From: Plantibacter flavus
GTDB taxonomy: Bacteria; Actinomycetota; Actinomycetes; Actinomycetales; Microbacteriaceae
Reading direction: 5' to 3'
NCBI RefSeq assembly: GCF_900177615.1
Contig: NZ_FXAP01000002.1
Span: 62,001-126,000, forward strand
Length of the DNA stretch: 64,000 nt
Position 1 is the first letter of the stretch. Every line of letters begins with the position of its first letter. A program made the translations under genes and the position numbers. Below, in pieces: positions 16,072 to 24,715 of the stretch. The notes beneath the pieces were generated by a model. The model did no database searches. It saw nothing but the letters and a program-made list of their open reading frames with translations, and was not told where the DNA came from.

Positions 16072-17054
16072 GCAGTGGGCTGAGTCGAACGGTGCCCGCG
16101 ATCGCACGTGGCGCACGCGTCCTCACGATCGCCGCGCTGCTGGGCGTCCTCACAGCGTGTAGCGCGCCGCCGTCGCAAGCACCCACCGAGGCTCCGCCCG
16201 GATCCACCCCGACGTCGTCGGCGGCGCTCCCGCCCCCGCCGACGTCCGCCTTCCCGGGGCTCACGTGCGACGCGCTCGTCCCCGACACGGAGGTCGCATC
16301 CTTCCTGGGCGCCGCAGCCGCGCCGCAACCGCTCACCGTCGACGACGCCCCGGTCCTGCAGGACGGCGGGACCGTCTGCGCCTGGGCCGACGAGGCGGAC
16401 GGCACCTCACTCACCGTCCGACTCGTCGGAGACGGCGTCGACCACTGGGCCACCTTCAACCACTGGTACGAGCACACCGACTGGAGCGACAGCGTCGGCG
16501 AGATCAACGGGACGATGTGCTCGGACGGCACCTGCTCCGTCCACGCCCTCGACGGCGAGCGGTTCATCGAGGTCGATGCGGCAGGGGTCGACGACCCGGC
16601 TGGGACGCGCTCGGAGGAACTGGCTCGGACAGCGCTTGCGGCAGCACCGGTTCCGACGCCCGCCGCGCCCCCGTCGTCGTCGGCACCCACCTCGCGCTCC
16701 TGCGCCACGGCGTTGCCGGTGGACACCGCGGCGGCACACCTCGGCGCGGCCGCCACCGGCGCGAGCTACGTGAGCACCGCGACACCGAGCTACCACCTCG
16801 CGCAGGACTCGCTCCAGCGCGTCGGTGGGCTCGACTGCCGACTGCTGTCCGCGGACTCCCGCGAGCTCGTCCGGTTCACGGTGCTCCCCGGAGGCGCGTG
16901 GGTGCTTCGCGAGGACAGTCCGGTCGGCGCCGTGGATGCGGCCGGGAGCGAGCACTCGGCGCACGCTCGACGTGGCGACGACTGGGTGCGTCTGCAGGCT
17001 CCCGGGGCGAGCGAGGAGACGACTCAGGCCTTGCTGGTCGAGCTGCTCGGCTGA
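16068..17054 (+). CDS. Lipoprotein with two tandem copies of a Cys-containing domain
   Basis: A 328-residue exported protein with a signal peptide and lipobox (LTAC), a Pro/Ser/Thr linker, then two related domains of about 110-130 residues. Each domain opens with C-x-ALVPDTE or C-x-TALPVDTA followed by a LGAAA segment and reaches GGxxCxx (GTVCAWADE in the first, GLDCRLLS in the second), so each probably holds a disulfide. The layout resembles DUF3558-type mycobacterial and actinobacterial lipoproteins. Function is unknown. It is coupled to the SseB-like gene by a 4-base overlap. Confidence 0.6.
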   Translation: MSSGLSRTVPAIARGARVLTIAALLGVLTACSAPPSQAPTEAPPGSTPTSSAALPPPPTSAFPGLTCDALVPDTEVASFLGAAAAPQPLTVDDAPVLQDGGTVCAWADEADGTSLTVRLVGDGVDHWATFNHWYEHTDWSDSVGEINGTMCSDGTCSVHALDGERFIEVDAAGVDDPAGTRSEELARTALAAAPVPTPAAPPSSSAPTSRSCATALPVDTAAAHLGAAATGASYVSTATPSYHLAQDSLQRVGGLDCRLLSADSRELVRFTVLPGGAWVLREDSPVGAVDAAGSEHSAHARRGDDWVRLQAPGASEETTQALLVELLG

Positions 17055-17069
17055 AGCAGGCGCCGTGCG

Positions 17070-17396
17070 CTAGAACGTCGGCCGGTCCGCGATGGATACG
17101 AGGACCGCGGCGATCACGGTGGCGACGGTGAGCGCGACGGCGACGACCCACTGCAACCGAGGCACCGCGCGGCGGATCACGAGGACCAGGTGGACCAGCA
17201 GCGCCAGCACCGCCACGGCGGCGATCACCGTGCCGACCACCGCCGGTTCGAACACGGCGATCTGTTTCGTCGCCATACCGTCGGCGCCCGGCGCCTGGTA
17301 CCAGGTCATCGTGGTCTGCGTCGCCGCGACCAACAGGCCGAGCGCGGCGATCACGAGCAGGGCAGACGCTCCGAGGATGCGTTGGACGCGGGACAT
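17070..17396 (-). CDS. Small membrane protein, unknown
   Basis: A 108-residue protein with three hydrophobic segments (about 8-25, 47-70 and 80-103) and a polar loop (TTMTWYQAPGADG) between the first two. ATG 17396 is preferred to a longer frame because the hydrophobic N-terminus starts there. No family was recognised. It is convergent with the two-domain lipoprotein gene. A 12-bp palindrome GGGCGATCGCCC lies just upstream. Confidence 0.55.
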   Translation of the reverse strand: MSRVQRILGASALLVIAALGLLVAATQTTMTWYQAPGADGMATKQIAVFEPAVVGTVIAAVAVLALLVHLVLVIRRAVPRLQWVVAVALTVATVIAAVLVSIADRPTF

Positions 17397-17517
17397 GCCC
17401 CCAGTATGCCGACCGCCGGGCACACATGGGCGATCGCCCCACCCACGGATCGCGGGCGGGGCGTTCGGTTCGTTCGATGCAGACGGGTGTGGATACCGGG
17501 TCAGTGTCGATCCCGGG

Positions 17518-17943
17518 TCAGGCGTTGATCGACTGCGGGTGGTCGGTCGTGGAGTCGACGGTGATCTTCCGCGGCTTCGCACGCTCGCTCACCGGGATGA
17601 TCACGGAGAGCACACCGCTGTCGTAGGACGCGGTGATGCCGTCGAGGTCGACTCCCTCGCCGAGGGTGAACTGCCGCAGGAAGTGGCCGCCACCGCGCTC
17701 GCGTGCGAGCCAGCGGACACCCTCGCGGCTGTCGGCCGTGCGCTGGGCACGGATGGTGAGCTGACCACCGTCGACGTCGACGTCGATGGATCCGGGGTCG
17801 ATGCCGGGGAGGTCGGCGACCATCATGTACCGGTCGCCGTCACGGAAGAGGTCCACCGGCATGGGCCGGGGTGCGCGCACGGAGTCCAGTACGGAGGCCG
17901 CGAAGCGGTCGAGCTGGCTGATGGGATCGAGGGTCATTGCCAT
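17518..17943 (-). CDS. Small heat-shock protein (Hsp20/alpha-crystallin)
   Basis: A 141-residue protein with an alpha-crystallin domain (about 35-125): PVDLFRDGDRYMMVADLPGI opens it, and the C-terminal GVLSVIIPVSE is the A-x-x-x-G-V-L-type signature. The short tail contains no clear IxI motif. It holds unfolding proteins as an ATP-independent chaperone. It is divergent from a MerR/HspR-like gene, which is the expected regulator. Confidence 0.9.
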   Translation of the reverse strand: MAMTLDPISQLDRFAASVLDSVRAPRPMPVDLFRDGDRYMMVADLPGIDPGSIDVDVDGGQLTIRAQRTADSREGVRWLARERGGGHFLRQFTLGEGVDLDGITASYDSGVLSVIIPVSERAKPRKITVDSTTDHPQSINA

Positions 17944-18103
17944 GGGTGTTCTCCTTCCCTGTCGCCCGATGACGGATCGGGCTCATCGATTGTCGGTGCC
18001 CGGAAGTCACAGATCCAGGGGTTCAGATCTGCACTTCGTGGTGTAGATTTTTTATACATCCGAAACCTGATCCAGTGCAACCCGTTCAAAGGAAATCTCA
18101 AGC

Positions 18104-18388
18104 ATGGCCGATCGTGACGGCGCGACACCCGTGTACGGCATCGCCGTCGCAGCCCAGCTCGCCGGCGTCCCGGAGGCGTCCCTGCGGCTCTTCGAGAGCA
18201 AAGGCCTCCTCACCCCGTCCCGGACCGAGGGCGGCACCCGTCGCTACAGCGAGGACGACATCGAGCGGCTCAAGCGCGTCACCGACCTCCGCGACGACGG
18301 CGTCAACCTCGCCGGCATCGCTCGCGTGCTCGATCTCGAGGACATCAACCAGGGACTCCGAGACCAGCTCGACGCCGACCAGGACTGA
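18104..18388 (+). CDS. MerR-family regulator, HspR-like
   Basis: A 94-residue protein that is almost only a MerR DNA-binding domain: GIAVAAQLAGVPEASLRLFE is the helix-turn-helix start, then RTEGGTRRYSEDDIERLKRV. This matches HspR, which represses chaperone genes through inverted repeats and lacks an effector domain. AAGGAAATC gives a good ribosome site. It is divergent from hsp20 across 160 bases. I could not find a perfect HAIR element there, so direct control is inferred from position. Confidence 0.8.
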   Translation: MADRDGATPVYGIAVAAQLAGVPEASLRLFESKGLLTPSRTEGGTRRYSEDDIERLKRVTDLRDDGVNLAGIARVLDLEDINQGLRDQLDADQD

Positions 18389-18431
18389 GCGTCGGGTCGA
18401 TCCGACCGGCAGCAGGTGGCAGCATGGAGGG

Positions 18432-19904
18432 ATGAGCCTGCAGCGAAGCACTCCGTCCGCACAGCACGTCGACGCCGCCGGGATCGAGGCGTTCATCACC
18501 GCCCTCGAGCGCACGCCGAACGTCGAACCACACAGCCTGATGCTCCTGCGCGACGGGAACGTCGTCGCCGAGGGCTGGTGGGCGCCGTACTCGGCTGATC
18601 GGGTGCACCTGCTGTACTCGCTGAGCAAGAGCTTCACCTCGACCGCCGTCGGCCTCGCCGTCGAAGAGGGCCTCATCGGACTCGACGACACGATCATCAG
18701 CCACTTCCCGGAGCTCGACGCCGAGATCACCGACCCCCGCAGCCGCGCCATGCTCGTGCGCCACGTGCTCGCGATGGCGAGCGGCCACCGCGAGGAGACG
18801 ATCATGCGCGCTGCTGCGATCGACCCGACGAACCTCGTCCGCGGCTTCCTGCTGCTCCCGCCCGACGAGGACCCGGGAACCGTCTTCGCGTACAACCAGC
18901 CCTGCACCTACACGGCCGCGGCGATCGTCCAGCGCGTCACGGGCGGGACGCTCACCGACTACCTGCGACCGCGGTTGCTCGAGCCGCTGGGTATCGGCGA
19001 GTTCGACTGGCAGCAGGACGACGAGGGCTTCGAGCTCGGGTACAGCGGTCTGCACGCGACGACGGAGGCGATCGCCGCGCTCGGCCAGCTCTACCTGCAG
19101 GGTGGCGAGTGGGAAGGTCGGCAGCTGCTGCCGGCCGCCTGGGTCGCCGAGGCGACACGATCCCACATCGCGAACGGCGACGACCCGGAGTCGGACTGGG
19201 CGCAGGGGTACGGGTTCCAGTTCTGGATGGCCCGGCACGGGTTCCGTGGCGACGGCGCTTACGGTCAGTACTGCGTCGTCCTGCCGGAGCACGACGTCGT
19301 CCTGGCGATCACCGGGCAGAGTCTCGACATGCAGGCCGTGCTGAACGCCGCGTGGGAGCACCTGCTGCCGGCGTTCGGGACCGGCGAGGCCTCCGACGCG
19401 GAGCACGGGTCGAGCGCAACCGCCGATCAGGCGTTGCTCGATTGCCTGGCGGGGCTCGCCCTGCCGCCGCTCGGTGCGTCGGACGAGACCGGCTCGACTG
19501 CATCACTGGGCGAGCTCGTCGGACGGACGTTCGCTGCTGCAGCCGATACCGGCCTGGCGCAGCTGACCGCGCTCGAGGTGACGGCGGGCGACGGTGACGA
19601 CGTCGTGCTGGTCGTGCACGAGGGTGACGACCGGGTGGAGCTCGTCCCCGGCGTCGGCGCCTGGCGGACGCATGGACCGATCACGGCGAGTGCCGCCTGG
19701 GGCACCGGCGGCGAGGGCGGAGCGCGGGTCCTCCGCGTCGACGCGATCTTCATCGAGACACCCCACCGCATGCACGTCGAGATCGACCCGGCGGCCGGCA
19801 CCTTCGACGCCTGGTGGGAGACGACGCCGCTCCGGACCTCCCGTCTCGCCGAGGTGCAGCGGCCCAGCGCGGTCGTCGCTGGCGGCGGCAAGTCGTCCTG
19901 GTGA
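18432..19904 (+). CDS. Serine hydrolase (beta-lactamase class C family)
   Basis: A 490-residue cytosolic protein with no signal peptide. The nucleophile motif SLSK lies at 63-66, the second motif is in FAYNQPCTY, and the fold continues to LPEHDVVLAITG near 290. A C-terminal domain of about 160 residues, beta-rich, follows. Relatives include esterases, DD-peptidases and penicillin-recognising proteins; the activity cannot be assigned. The GGAGGG ribosome site is only a base or two from the ATG, unusually close, but no better start exists. A repeat array follows. Confidence 0.75.
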   Translation: MSLQRSTPSAQHVDAAGIEAFITALERTPNVEPHSLMLLRDGNVVAEGWWAPYSADRVHLLYSLSKSFTSTAVGLAVEEGLIGLDDTIISHFPELDAEITDPRSRAMLVRHVLAMASGHREETIMRAAAIDPTNLVRGFLLLPPDEDPGTVFAYNQPCTYTAAAIVQRVTGGTLTDYLRPRLLEPLGIGEFDWQQDDEGFELGYSGLHATTEAIAALGQLYLQGGEWEGRQLLPAAWVAEATRSHIANGDDPESDWAQGYGFQFWMARHGFRGDGAYGQYCVVLPEHDVVLAITGQSLDMQAVLNAAWEHLLPAFGTGEASDAEHGSSATADQALLDCLAGLALPPLGASDETGSTASLGELVGRTFAAAADTGLAQLTALEVTAGDGDDVVLVVHEGDDRVELVPGVGAWRTHGPITASAAWGTGGEGGARVLRVDAIFIETPHRMHVEIDPAAGTFDAWWETTPLRTSRLAEVQRPSAVVAGGGKSSW

Positions 19905-19907
19905 GCT

Positions 19908-20292
19908 GAGGCTCAGGGACCGAATCCGCCCCCGGTCACTGAGCCGACCTCCCCCGGCAACCGAGCCGACCTCCCCCGGTCACCGAGCCGACCTCCCCCG
20001 GCAACCGAGCCGACCTCCCCCGGTCACTGAGCCTGTCGAAGTGCCGAGCCGCCCTTCGACAAGCTCAGGGACCGGAGTGCTTCAGACAGACTTCCCCCGG
20101 CCACCGAGCCGACCTCCCCCGGTCACAGAGCCGACCTCCCCCGGTCACTGAGCCTGTCGAAGTGCCGAGCCGCCCTTCGACAAGCTCAGGGACCGGAGTG
20201 CTTCAGACAGACCTCCCCCGGCAACCGAGCCGACCTCCCCCGGTCACTGAGCCGACCTCCCCCGGTCACTGAGCCTGTCGAAGTGCCCCCGA
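19908..20292. repeat. REP-like array A3 with 22-bp units and a higher-order repeat
   Basis: The 493 bases between the serine hydrolase and the dehydrogenase contain 22-bp units of the form GAGCCGACCTCCCCCGG plus TCACC or CAACC (from 19941 onward). They alternate with full inverted core pairs in which CACTGAGCCTGTCGAAGTG is followed by CCCTTCGACAAGCTCAGGG. A block of about 120 bases, including GGAGTGCTTCAGACAGAC, occurs twice (near 20028 and 20150), giving a higher-order repeat. No gene was seen in it. The promoter of the dehydrogenase should lie in 20293-20397. Confidence 0.85.
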
Positions 20293-20397
20293 GGACGCCT
20301 GGTCCTTCCGGATGCAGATCGACGGGGGCTGTCGCGCCGCAACCCAGACGCGCCTCCCACTACGCTCTGACCAGCGCTGTCACGACGAGGAGACCGC

Positions 20398-21402
20398 ATG
20401 CGAGCCGTACGCATCACCGCACCGAACGAGGCCACCGTCCTCGAACGACCGGATCCACAGGCCGGACCGGGCGAGGTCCTCATCCGCATCGAACGCGCCG
20501 GGCTCTGCGGCACCGATGTCGCACTGTTCCGGGGCACCATGCCGTACCTCGCCGACGGACGCACGACCCTGCCCCTGCAACCCGGCCACGAGTGGGCCGG
20601 TCGGGTGGTCTCGGTGGGCGAGCGTGTCACCGCGATCGCACCGGGCGACCTCGTCACCGGCGACACCTTCATCGGGTGCGGCACCTGCGCGCTCTGCACC
20701 TCGGGCCGCCACCACCTCTGTCCCGACCACCTCGAACTCGGCGTCCTCGGGCAGCTGGACGGAGCCCTCGCGGAGCTCCTCGTCGTCCCCGAACGCGCCG
20801 TCCATCGCCTCCCGGCCGGCGTCGACGCGGACCTCGGCGCAATGGTCGAACCCGCCTCCTGCTCACTCCGTGGCGTCCGACTCACGGCAGTGGGGCCGGG
20901 CGACCGCGTGCTCGTCTGGGGCGCCGGAACCCTCGGCATGTTCGCCGCGCTCTTCGCCGCGGATTCCGGGGCGTCCGTCACCGTCGTGGCCCGCCGTGAG
21001 TCCGATCGGCGGTTCGCCTCGGACTTCGGCCTGGCGACCCGTGACCCGGCCGACCTCGGCGACGAGCGCTTCGACGTGATCATCGAGGCGACGGGATCGG
21101 CCGAGGTCACTCAGCGCCTGCTCGACGACGCCACCGCCGGCGCCCGCATCGCACTGCTCGGCGTGCCCGGCGGCGACGTCGGCCTCCCGTCCGGCAGACT
21201 CATCGCCCTCGACGCCACCGTCCACGCGGTGCTCGGCGGCTCGGCCGACATCGACGAGGCGGCGCGACGGTTCGCCACCCTGGGTGACACGGTCCGCCGG
21301 CTGATCGGCTCCGTGATCACCCTCGACGACGTGCCACGGCTGCTCGCCGAGGGGCTCCCCCGCGCGACCGGCGCCGGACCGAAGACGCAGATCCGCTTCT
21401 GA
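20398..21402 (+). CDS. Zinc-dependent medium-chain dehydrogenase
   Basis: A 334-residue enzyme of the MDR superfamily. Catalytic zinc ligands are Cys37 in GLCGTD and His/Glu in PGHEWAG. The structural zinc lobe is the cluster CGTCALCTSGRHHLC. The Rossmann motif is VWGAGTLGMFAALFA. The pattern suits sorbitol, threonine or glutathione-independent alcohol dehydrogenases using NAD(P). The substrate is unknown, and the gene stands alone behind a repeat array. Confidence 0.87.
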   Translation: MRAVRITAPNEATVLERPDPQAGPGEVLIRIERAGLCGTDVALFRGTMPYLADGRTTLPLQPGHEWAGRVVSVGERVTAIAPGDLVTGDTFIGCGTCALCTSGRHHLCPDHLELGVLGQLDGALAELLVVPERAVHRLPAGVDADLGAMVEPASCSLRGVRLTAVGPGDRVLVWGAGTLGMFAALFAADSGASVTVVARRESDRRFASDFGLATRDPADLGDERFDVIIEATGSAEVTQRLLDDATAGARIALLGVPGGDVGLPSGRLIALDATVHAVLGGSADIDEAARRFATLGDTVRRLIGSVITLDDVPRLLAEGLPRATGAGPKTQIRF

Positions 21403-21441
21403 GTCGCGCGGGCCGGGACCGGCTCAGCTCAGCCGGTCGGG

Positions 21442-21684
21442 TCAGGCGATGGATGCTCGTGCGAGGCGCGCGAGCATGACGACGACCACGAACTGCACCG
21501 CGAAGAGGACCGCGGTCAGGATCGTCGCCGTCGCCACGGTGGCTCCGCCGTCCATCCCTGAGACGCCGGGGAGGAATGCGATACCGAACACGATCAGGGC
21601 GTCGAGGAGGAACGTCGCCGACACGAGCGCCGCGAGGATGCGGGCGTCGCTGGTTCGATGCGGGTTCGGGTAGATCGTGGTCAT
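21442..21684 (-). CDS. Small two-helix membrane protein
   Basis: An 80-residue protein with two hydrophobic segments (about 15-35 and 48-72) separated by a short Gly/Asp loop. The start at ATG 21684 lies one base from an AT-rich palindrome and is preferred over the longer frame, which runs into the divergent nuclease. No family was recognised. It could share its control site with the nuclease gene. Confidence 0.55.
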   Translation of the reverse strand: MTTIYPNPHRTSDARILAALVSATFLLDALIVFGIAFLPGVSGMDGGATVATATILTAVLFAVQFVVVVMLARLARASIA

Positions 21685-21699
21685 GATATATAATATATC
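21685..21699. promoter_or_regulatory. AT-rich perfect palindrome GATATATAATATATC
   Basis: A 15-base palindrome with a central A, sitting directly against the start of the small membrane gene and upstream of the divergent nuclease. It is the most AT-rich point in the region, so it may combine a -10 element with a repressor site. MarR proteins bind such sites, and a MarR gene lies at 22778-23278. Confidence 0.4.
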
Positions 21700-21802
21700 A
21701 AACTTCATAGTGAAACAGAAGTATGAGAATGGTAGCTGCCGCGTTGTTGACGAAAGCTCCACCGCTGCGCGCTTCCGTTCACCCCAAAACCATGATCGAC
21801 TC

Positions 21803-22657
21803 ATGTTCATGACCGGCTTCGATTCAGGCTTCCTCGACCTCGCCGAACCGCTCGCCGTCCCCGCTCCAGCCGACCCGACGGCCAACGCGCGCCTCCGCCG
21901 TCTCGACTACATGCACTTCACCGTGCTCCTCGACCCCGACCGCCGCCTGGCAGCCGCGACCGGGGTCGACATCGACGGTGCCGCCCTCCTCGACCTCGGG
22001 CGCGGGGACGACTGGCACCTCGACGACCGCGTGCCGGTCGAGGAGCAGGCCGGCCCGGAGCTCTACGCGCGCAACGACCTCGACCGCGGCCACCTCGTGC
22101 GGCGGAGGGACCCGGTCTGGGGCCCCGTCGAGATCGCCCGGCAGGCCAACGTCGACACCTTCTGCTACACGAACGCCGCCCCGCAGGCTGCGGACTTCAA
22201 CCAGTCACTCGAACTCTGGAACGGCCTGGAAGACCTCGTCCTCGAGTACGCCTCGGCCGGGCGCCGGCGACTGTCGGTCTTCACCGGGCCGGTGTTCGCC
22301 GACACTGACCCGCTCTACCGGGGCGTGCAGGTCCCGCGCCGGTTCTGGAAGGTGGCGGCGTGGTCGAACGGCGGAGCGCTCGCGGCGAGCGGCTACCTCC
22401 TCGACCAGTCGGCGCAGCTCGACGACATCGACCTCGGCCGATCCAGTGCGATCGACGACACGCAAGACGCCACCGCCGTGCCGCCGCTCGGCCCGTTCCG
22501 GACCTTCCAGCTGCCGATCCTCGACCTCGCGAGCCTCACCGGTCTCGACTTCGGTGCCCTCGCCTCCGCCGACGTCCTCGAGCCGGCTCCCGCGACGGTG
22601 CGCCCGGACACCGACACCTGGATCGAGCTGAGCGGCCCGTCCGACCTGCGGTTCTGA
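21803..22657 (+). CDS. DNA/RNA non-specific endonuclease (NUC family)
   Basis: A 284-residue protein with the NUC catalytic motif LDRGHLVRR (Asp94, His97 as general base) and metal-binding Asn in CYTNAAPQAADFNQ (Asn124, Asn133). These bba-metal nucleases cut DNA and RNA without sequence preference and are usually exported, yet no signal peptide is visible here. Two ATGs (21803 and 21809) are possible starts. The 120 bases before it are unusually AT-rich. It is convergent with a MarR gene across a short repeat region. Confidence 0.8.
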   Translation: MFMTGFDSGFLDLAEPLAVPAPADPTANARLRRLDYMHFTVLLDPDRRLAAATGVDIDGAALLDLGRGDDWHLDDRVPVEEQAGPELYARNDLDRGHLVRRRDPVWGPVEIARQANVDTFCYTNAAPQAADFNQSLELWNGLEDLVLEYASAGRRRLSVFTGPVFADTDPLYRGVQVPRRFWKVAAWSNGGALAASGYLLDQSAQLDDIDLGRSSAIDDTQDATAVPPLGPFRTFQLPILDLASLTGLDFGALASADVLEPAPATVRPDTDTWIELSGPSDLRF

Positions 22658-22668
22658 GGCAGCTCCGG

Positions 22669-22767
22669 TCCTGAGCCTGTCGACAGGCGCTGACCCGAGC
22701 TTGCCGAAAGGTACCCGAACAACCCGACGAACCCATCTCCGGTCCCTGAGCCCGTCGAAGGGCAGCC
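22669..22767. repeat. Degenerate REP-like elements (A4) between convergent genes
   Basis: Two or three diverged copies of the palindromic core lie between the nuclease (+) and the MarR gene (-): TCCTGAGCCTGTCGACAGG near 22670 and GTCCCTGAGCCCGTCGAAGGG near 22743. They are far less regular than the arrays around the HNH genes, so this looks like an old, decaying insertion. Their hairpins may act as a terminator. Confidence 0.7.
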
Positions 22768-22777
22768 GAACAGTCCC

Positions 22778-23278
22778 CTACCGACGCTCCAGCGCCGCGC
22801 CGATGACCCGGAGGCTCTCGATGAGCACGGCCACCTGCTCATGGCTGAGCCCGGCGAGCATCGCGTTCTCGTCATCGACCAGCCTGCGCATCGCCTCGTC
22901 GACCCGCTGCTGACCGAGGGTCGTCAGGACGACGATCTTGCTCCGACCGTCGGCCTCGTTCTTCTGTCGGGCGACGAGCGAGCGTGCGGCCAGACGATCG
23001 AGCTGACTGGCGAGGTTGCCACTCGTGATGCCCAATCGCGTTGCGAGCATGGACGGCGTCAGCCCGTCCGCACCGTGCTGGCGGAGGATGGAGAGGAACT
23101 CGAACTCCCACGGCCGCAGGTTGCTCGCGGCGAACGACAGGCGTCGGACCTCCTGCAGGTGCGGCACGAGCCGGCGGAGGCGGGACACCACGTCGAGGGG
23201 TGCGAAGTCCACGTCGGGCAGTGCGTTCGCCCAGGCGTCGATGACGATGTCGACGTCGTCGTCATCACCCTTCGCCAT
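22778..23278 (-). CDS. MarR-family regulator
   Basis: A 166-residue winged-helix protein. The DNA-binding core reads LTPSMLATRLGITSGNLASQ, and the wing carries the family DGRSKIVVLT segment. The acidic N-terminus (DDDDVD) is unusual. MarR proteins are dimeric repressors released by small aromatic or oxidising compounds. The likely targets are itself or the adjacent nuclease/membrane-protein promoter. Confidence 0.85.
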   Translation of the reverse strand: MAKGDDDDVDIVIDAWANALPDVDFAPLDVVSRLRRLVPHLQEVRRLSFAASNLRPWEFEFLSILRQHGADGLTPSMLATRLGITSGNLASQLDRLAARSLVARQKNEADGRSKIVVLTTLGQQRVDEAMRRLVDDENAMLAGLSHEQVAVLIESLRVIGAALERR

Positions 23279-23403
23279 CGCCGGCCTCCCTCACGTCCTG
23301 CCTGCACCAACGCTACCGTGGGCAGCCACCGATCCAGACGGTGGGCGCTTCCATCCACGCTGTGCTATCGGCGGACCCAGAGCGATCAGCGGAACCAGAG
23401 CCG

Positions 23404-24015
23404 TCAGCGGACGGAGAGCGCCGCCAGGCCGTCGACGAGGAGACCGACCCCGAAGGCGAACGCCTGGGCCTGGTCCTCCCGGCCGAATGGATCCGTCGCA
23501 CCGTCGGCCAGCACACCGACGCTGTCGTACTGCATCCGTTGCTGCTCGTGCGACACGTGCCCGAGGATGAAGTGGAGCAGCACCGTGCCCGCACGTCGAC
23601 TCGTCGCCTCGTCGAACCCGGCCACCGACACCGCGTCCGTCAGCCGGGTGAGTGCCCGCCCGGAACCGAGCCCGAGCGCGTAGGTGCTCGACACCACCTC
23701 GGCCCCGTCGCGATAGGCGAGGAGGGCGTCACGCAGCGCCTCCGCCTCGACGCGCGTCCGCTCGCGCCAGTCGGAGCCGGCATCGGACACGGCGTCGACC
23801 GGTGCCGGGTGGGCGTCGACGATCCGGTCGGCGAGCTCGGCGATGAGGGTCTGCTTGTTCTCGAAGTGCCAGTACAGCGCGCTCGGCTGGACGTCGAGAG
23901 ACGCGGCGAGGCGGCGCATCGTGAGGTCGGCCAAGCCGTGATCGTCGAGGATGCGGAGCGCCACCTGAGCCACGTCGTCGCGCCGATGGCGACGCACTGT
24001 TTCGGGACCGGACAT
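23404..24015 (-). CDS. bioQ: TetR-family biotin regulator BioQ-like
   Basis: A 203-residue TetR protein whose helix-turn-helix contains LTMRRLAASLDVQPSALYWH, with a TetR-type C-terminal domain. It is divergent from bioY, and the shared gap holds two TGAAC-N3-GTTCA palindromes, the type of site bound by corynebacterial BioQ. By context it represses biotin uptake genes. BioQ does not need biotin as a corepressor in some species. Start choice: ATG 24015, though two GTG codons at 24021 and 24024 are in frame; no clear ribosome site precedes any of them. Confidence 0.8.
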   Translation of the reverse strand: MSGPETVRRHRRDDVAQVALRILDDHGLADLTMRRLAASLDVQPSALYWHFENKQTLIAELADRIVDAHPAPVDAVSDAGSDWRERTRVEAEALRDALLAYRDGAEVVSSTYALGLGSGRALTRLTDAVSVAGFDEATSRRAGTVLLHFILGHVSHEQQRMQYDSVGVLADGATDPFGREDQAQAFAFGVGLLVDGLAALSVR

Positions 24016-24029
24016 GAGCACCACTATAG

Positions 24030-24057
24030 TGAACGCTGTTCAGGTGAACACTGTTCA
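24030..24057. promoter_or_regulatory. Two tandem BioQ-type operators
   Basis: TGAACGCTGTTCA (24030-24042) and TGAACACTGTTCA (24045-24057) are two 13-bp palindromes of the form TGAAC-N3-GTTCA, 15 bases centre to centre. They lie between the TetR gene start and bioY, next to a TATAGT -10-like element (24025-24030). Tandem sites suggest cooperative repression of both directions. Confidence 0.8.
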
Positions 24058-24109
24058 GGTGCGATCCACCCGCCCCAGGCGACCCGACCATCCCGACGAA
24101 GGACCCAGC

Positions 24110-24715
24110 ATGAGCAGACTCCGGATCGACGCGACCGACATCGCGCGCATCGCCGTGTTCGCCGCCATCGTGGCCGCCCTCGGCCTACCCGGCGCGTTCT
24201 CGGTGCTCGGCGCGGTGCCCATCACAGCGCAGACCCTCGGCGTCATGCTCGCCGGCGCGATCCTCGGCCCGTGGCGCGGCATGCTCTCCATGCTCGTGCT
24301 GCTGGCCCTCGTCGCCATCGGCCTGCCTCTCCTGTCCGGCGGTCGCGGCGGGATCGGCGTCTTCGTCGGGCCGAGCGCGGGGTACCTCCTCGGCTGGATC
24401 GTCGGCGTCTTCGTGATCGGCCTCATCGTGCACGCCGGCGGGCGTCGGCTGCGCTGGTGGCGCACCGCGCTCGGCGTCTTCGTCGGCGGCATCGGCGTCA
24501 TCTACGCGTTCGGCATCCCGGTGCAGTCGCTCGTCACCCGCCTGCCGCTCGGCGAGACCGCCCTGCAGAGCCTCGTCTTCGTACCCGGCGACCTCGTGAA
24601 GGTCGTGCTCGCGACGGTCATCACGATGACCCTCGCCCGCGCCTACCCGCGGGCGTTCCGCAACGCGGCCGGCGCCGGCTCCACGCGTCCCGGCGAGCCA
24701 GCCCGGATCGGATGA
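24110..24715 (+). CDS. bioY: Biotin ECF transporter substrate-binding protein BioY
   Basis: A 201-residue membrane protein with about six helices and BioY features: AAIVAALGLPGAFSVLGAVP, then PITAQTLGVMLAGAILGPWRG, and the GGRGGIGVFVGPSAGYLLGW segment near the middle. It captures biotin for the energy-coupling factor formed by BioM and BioN downstream. ATG 24110 has a GAAGGA site. The stop overlaps the ligase start by four bases (ATGA). Confidence 0.9.
   Translation: MSRLRIDATDIARIAVFAAIVAALGLPGAFSVLGAVPITAQTLGVMLAGAILGPWRGMLSMLVLLALVAIGLPLLSGGRGGIGVFVGPSAGYLLGWIVGVFVIGLIVHAGGRRLRWWRTALGVFVGGIGVIYAFGIPVQSLVTRLPLGETALQSLVFVPGDLVKVVLATVITMTLARAYPRAFRNAAGAGSTRPGEPARIG

Noticed and set aside
17944-18103. 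HAIR element (CTTGAGT-N7-ACTCAAG) between hsp20 and the HspR-like gene
   Set aside because: Only a partial CTCAAG half-site occurs next to the MerR start; no second half at the right spacing.
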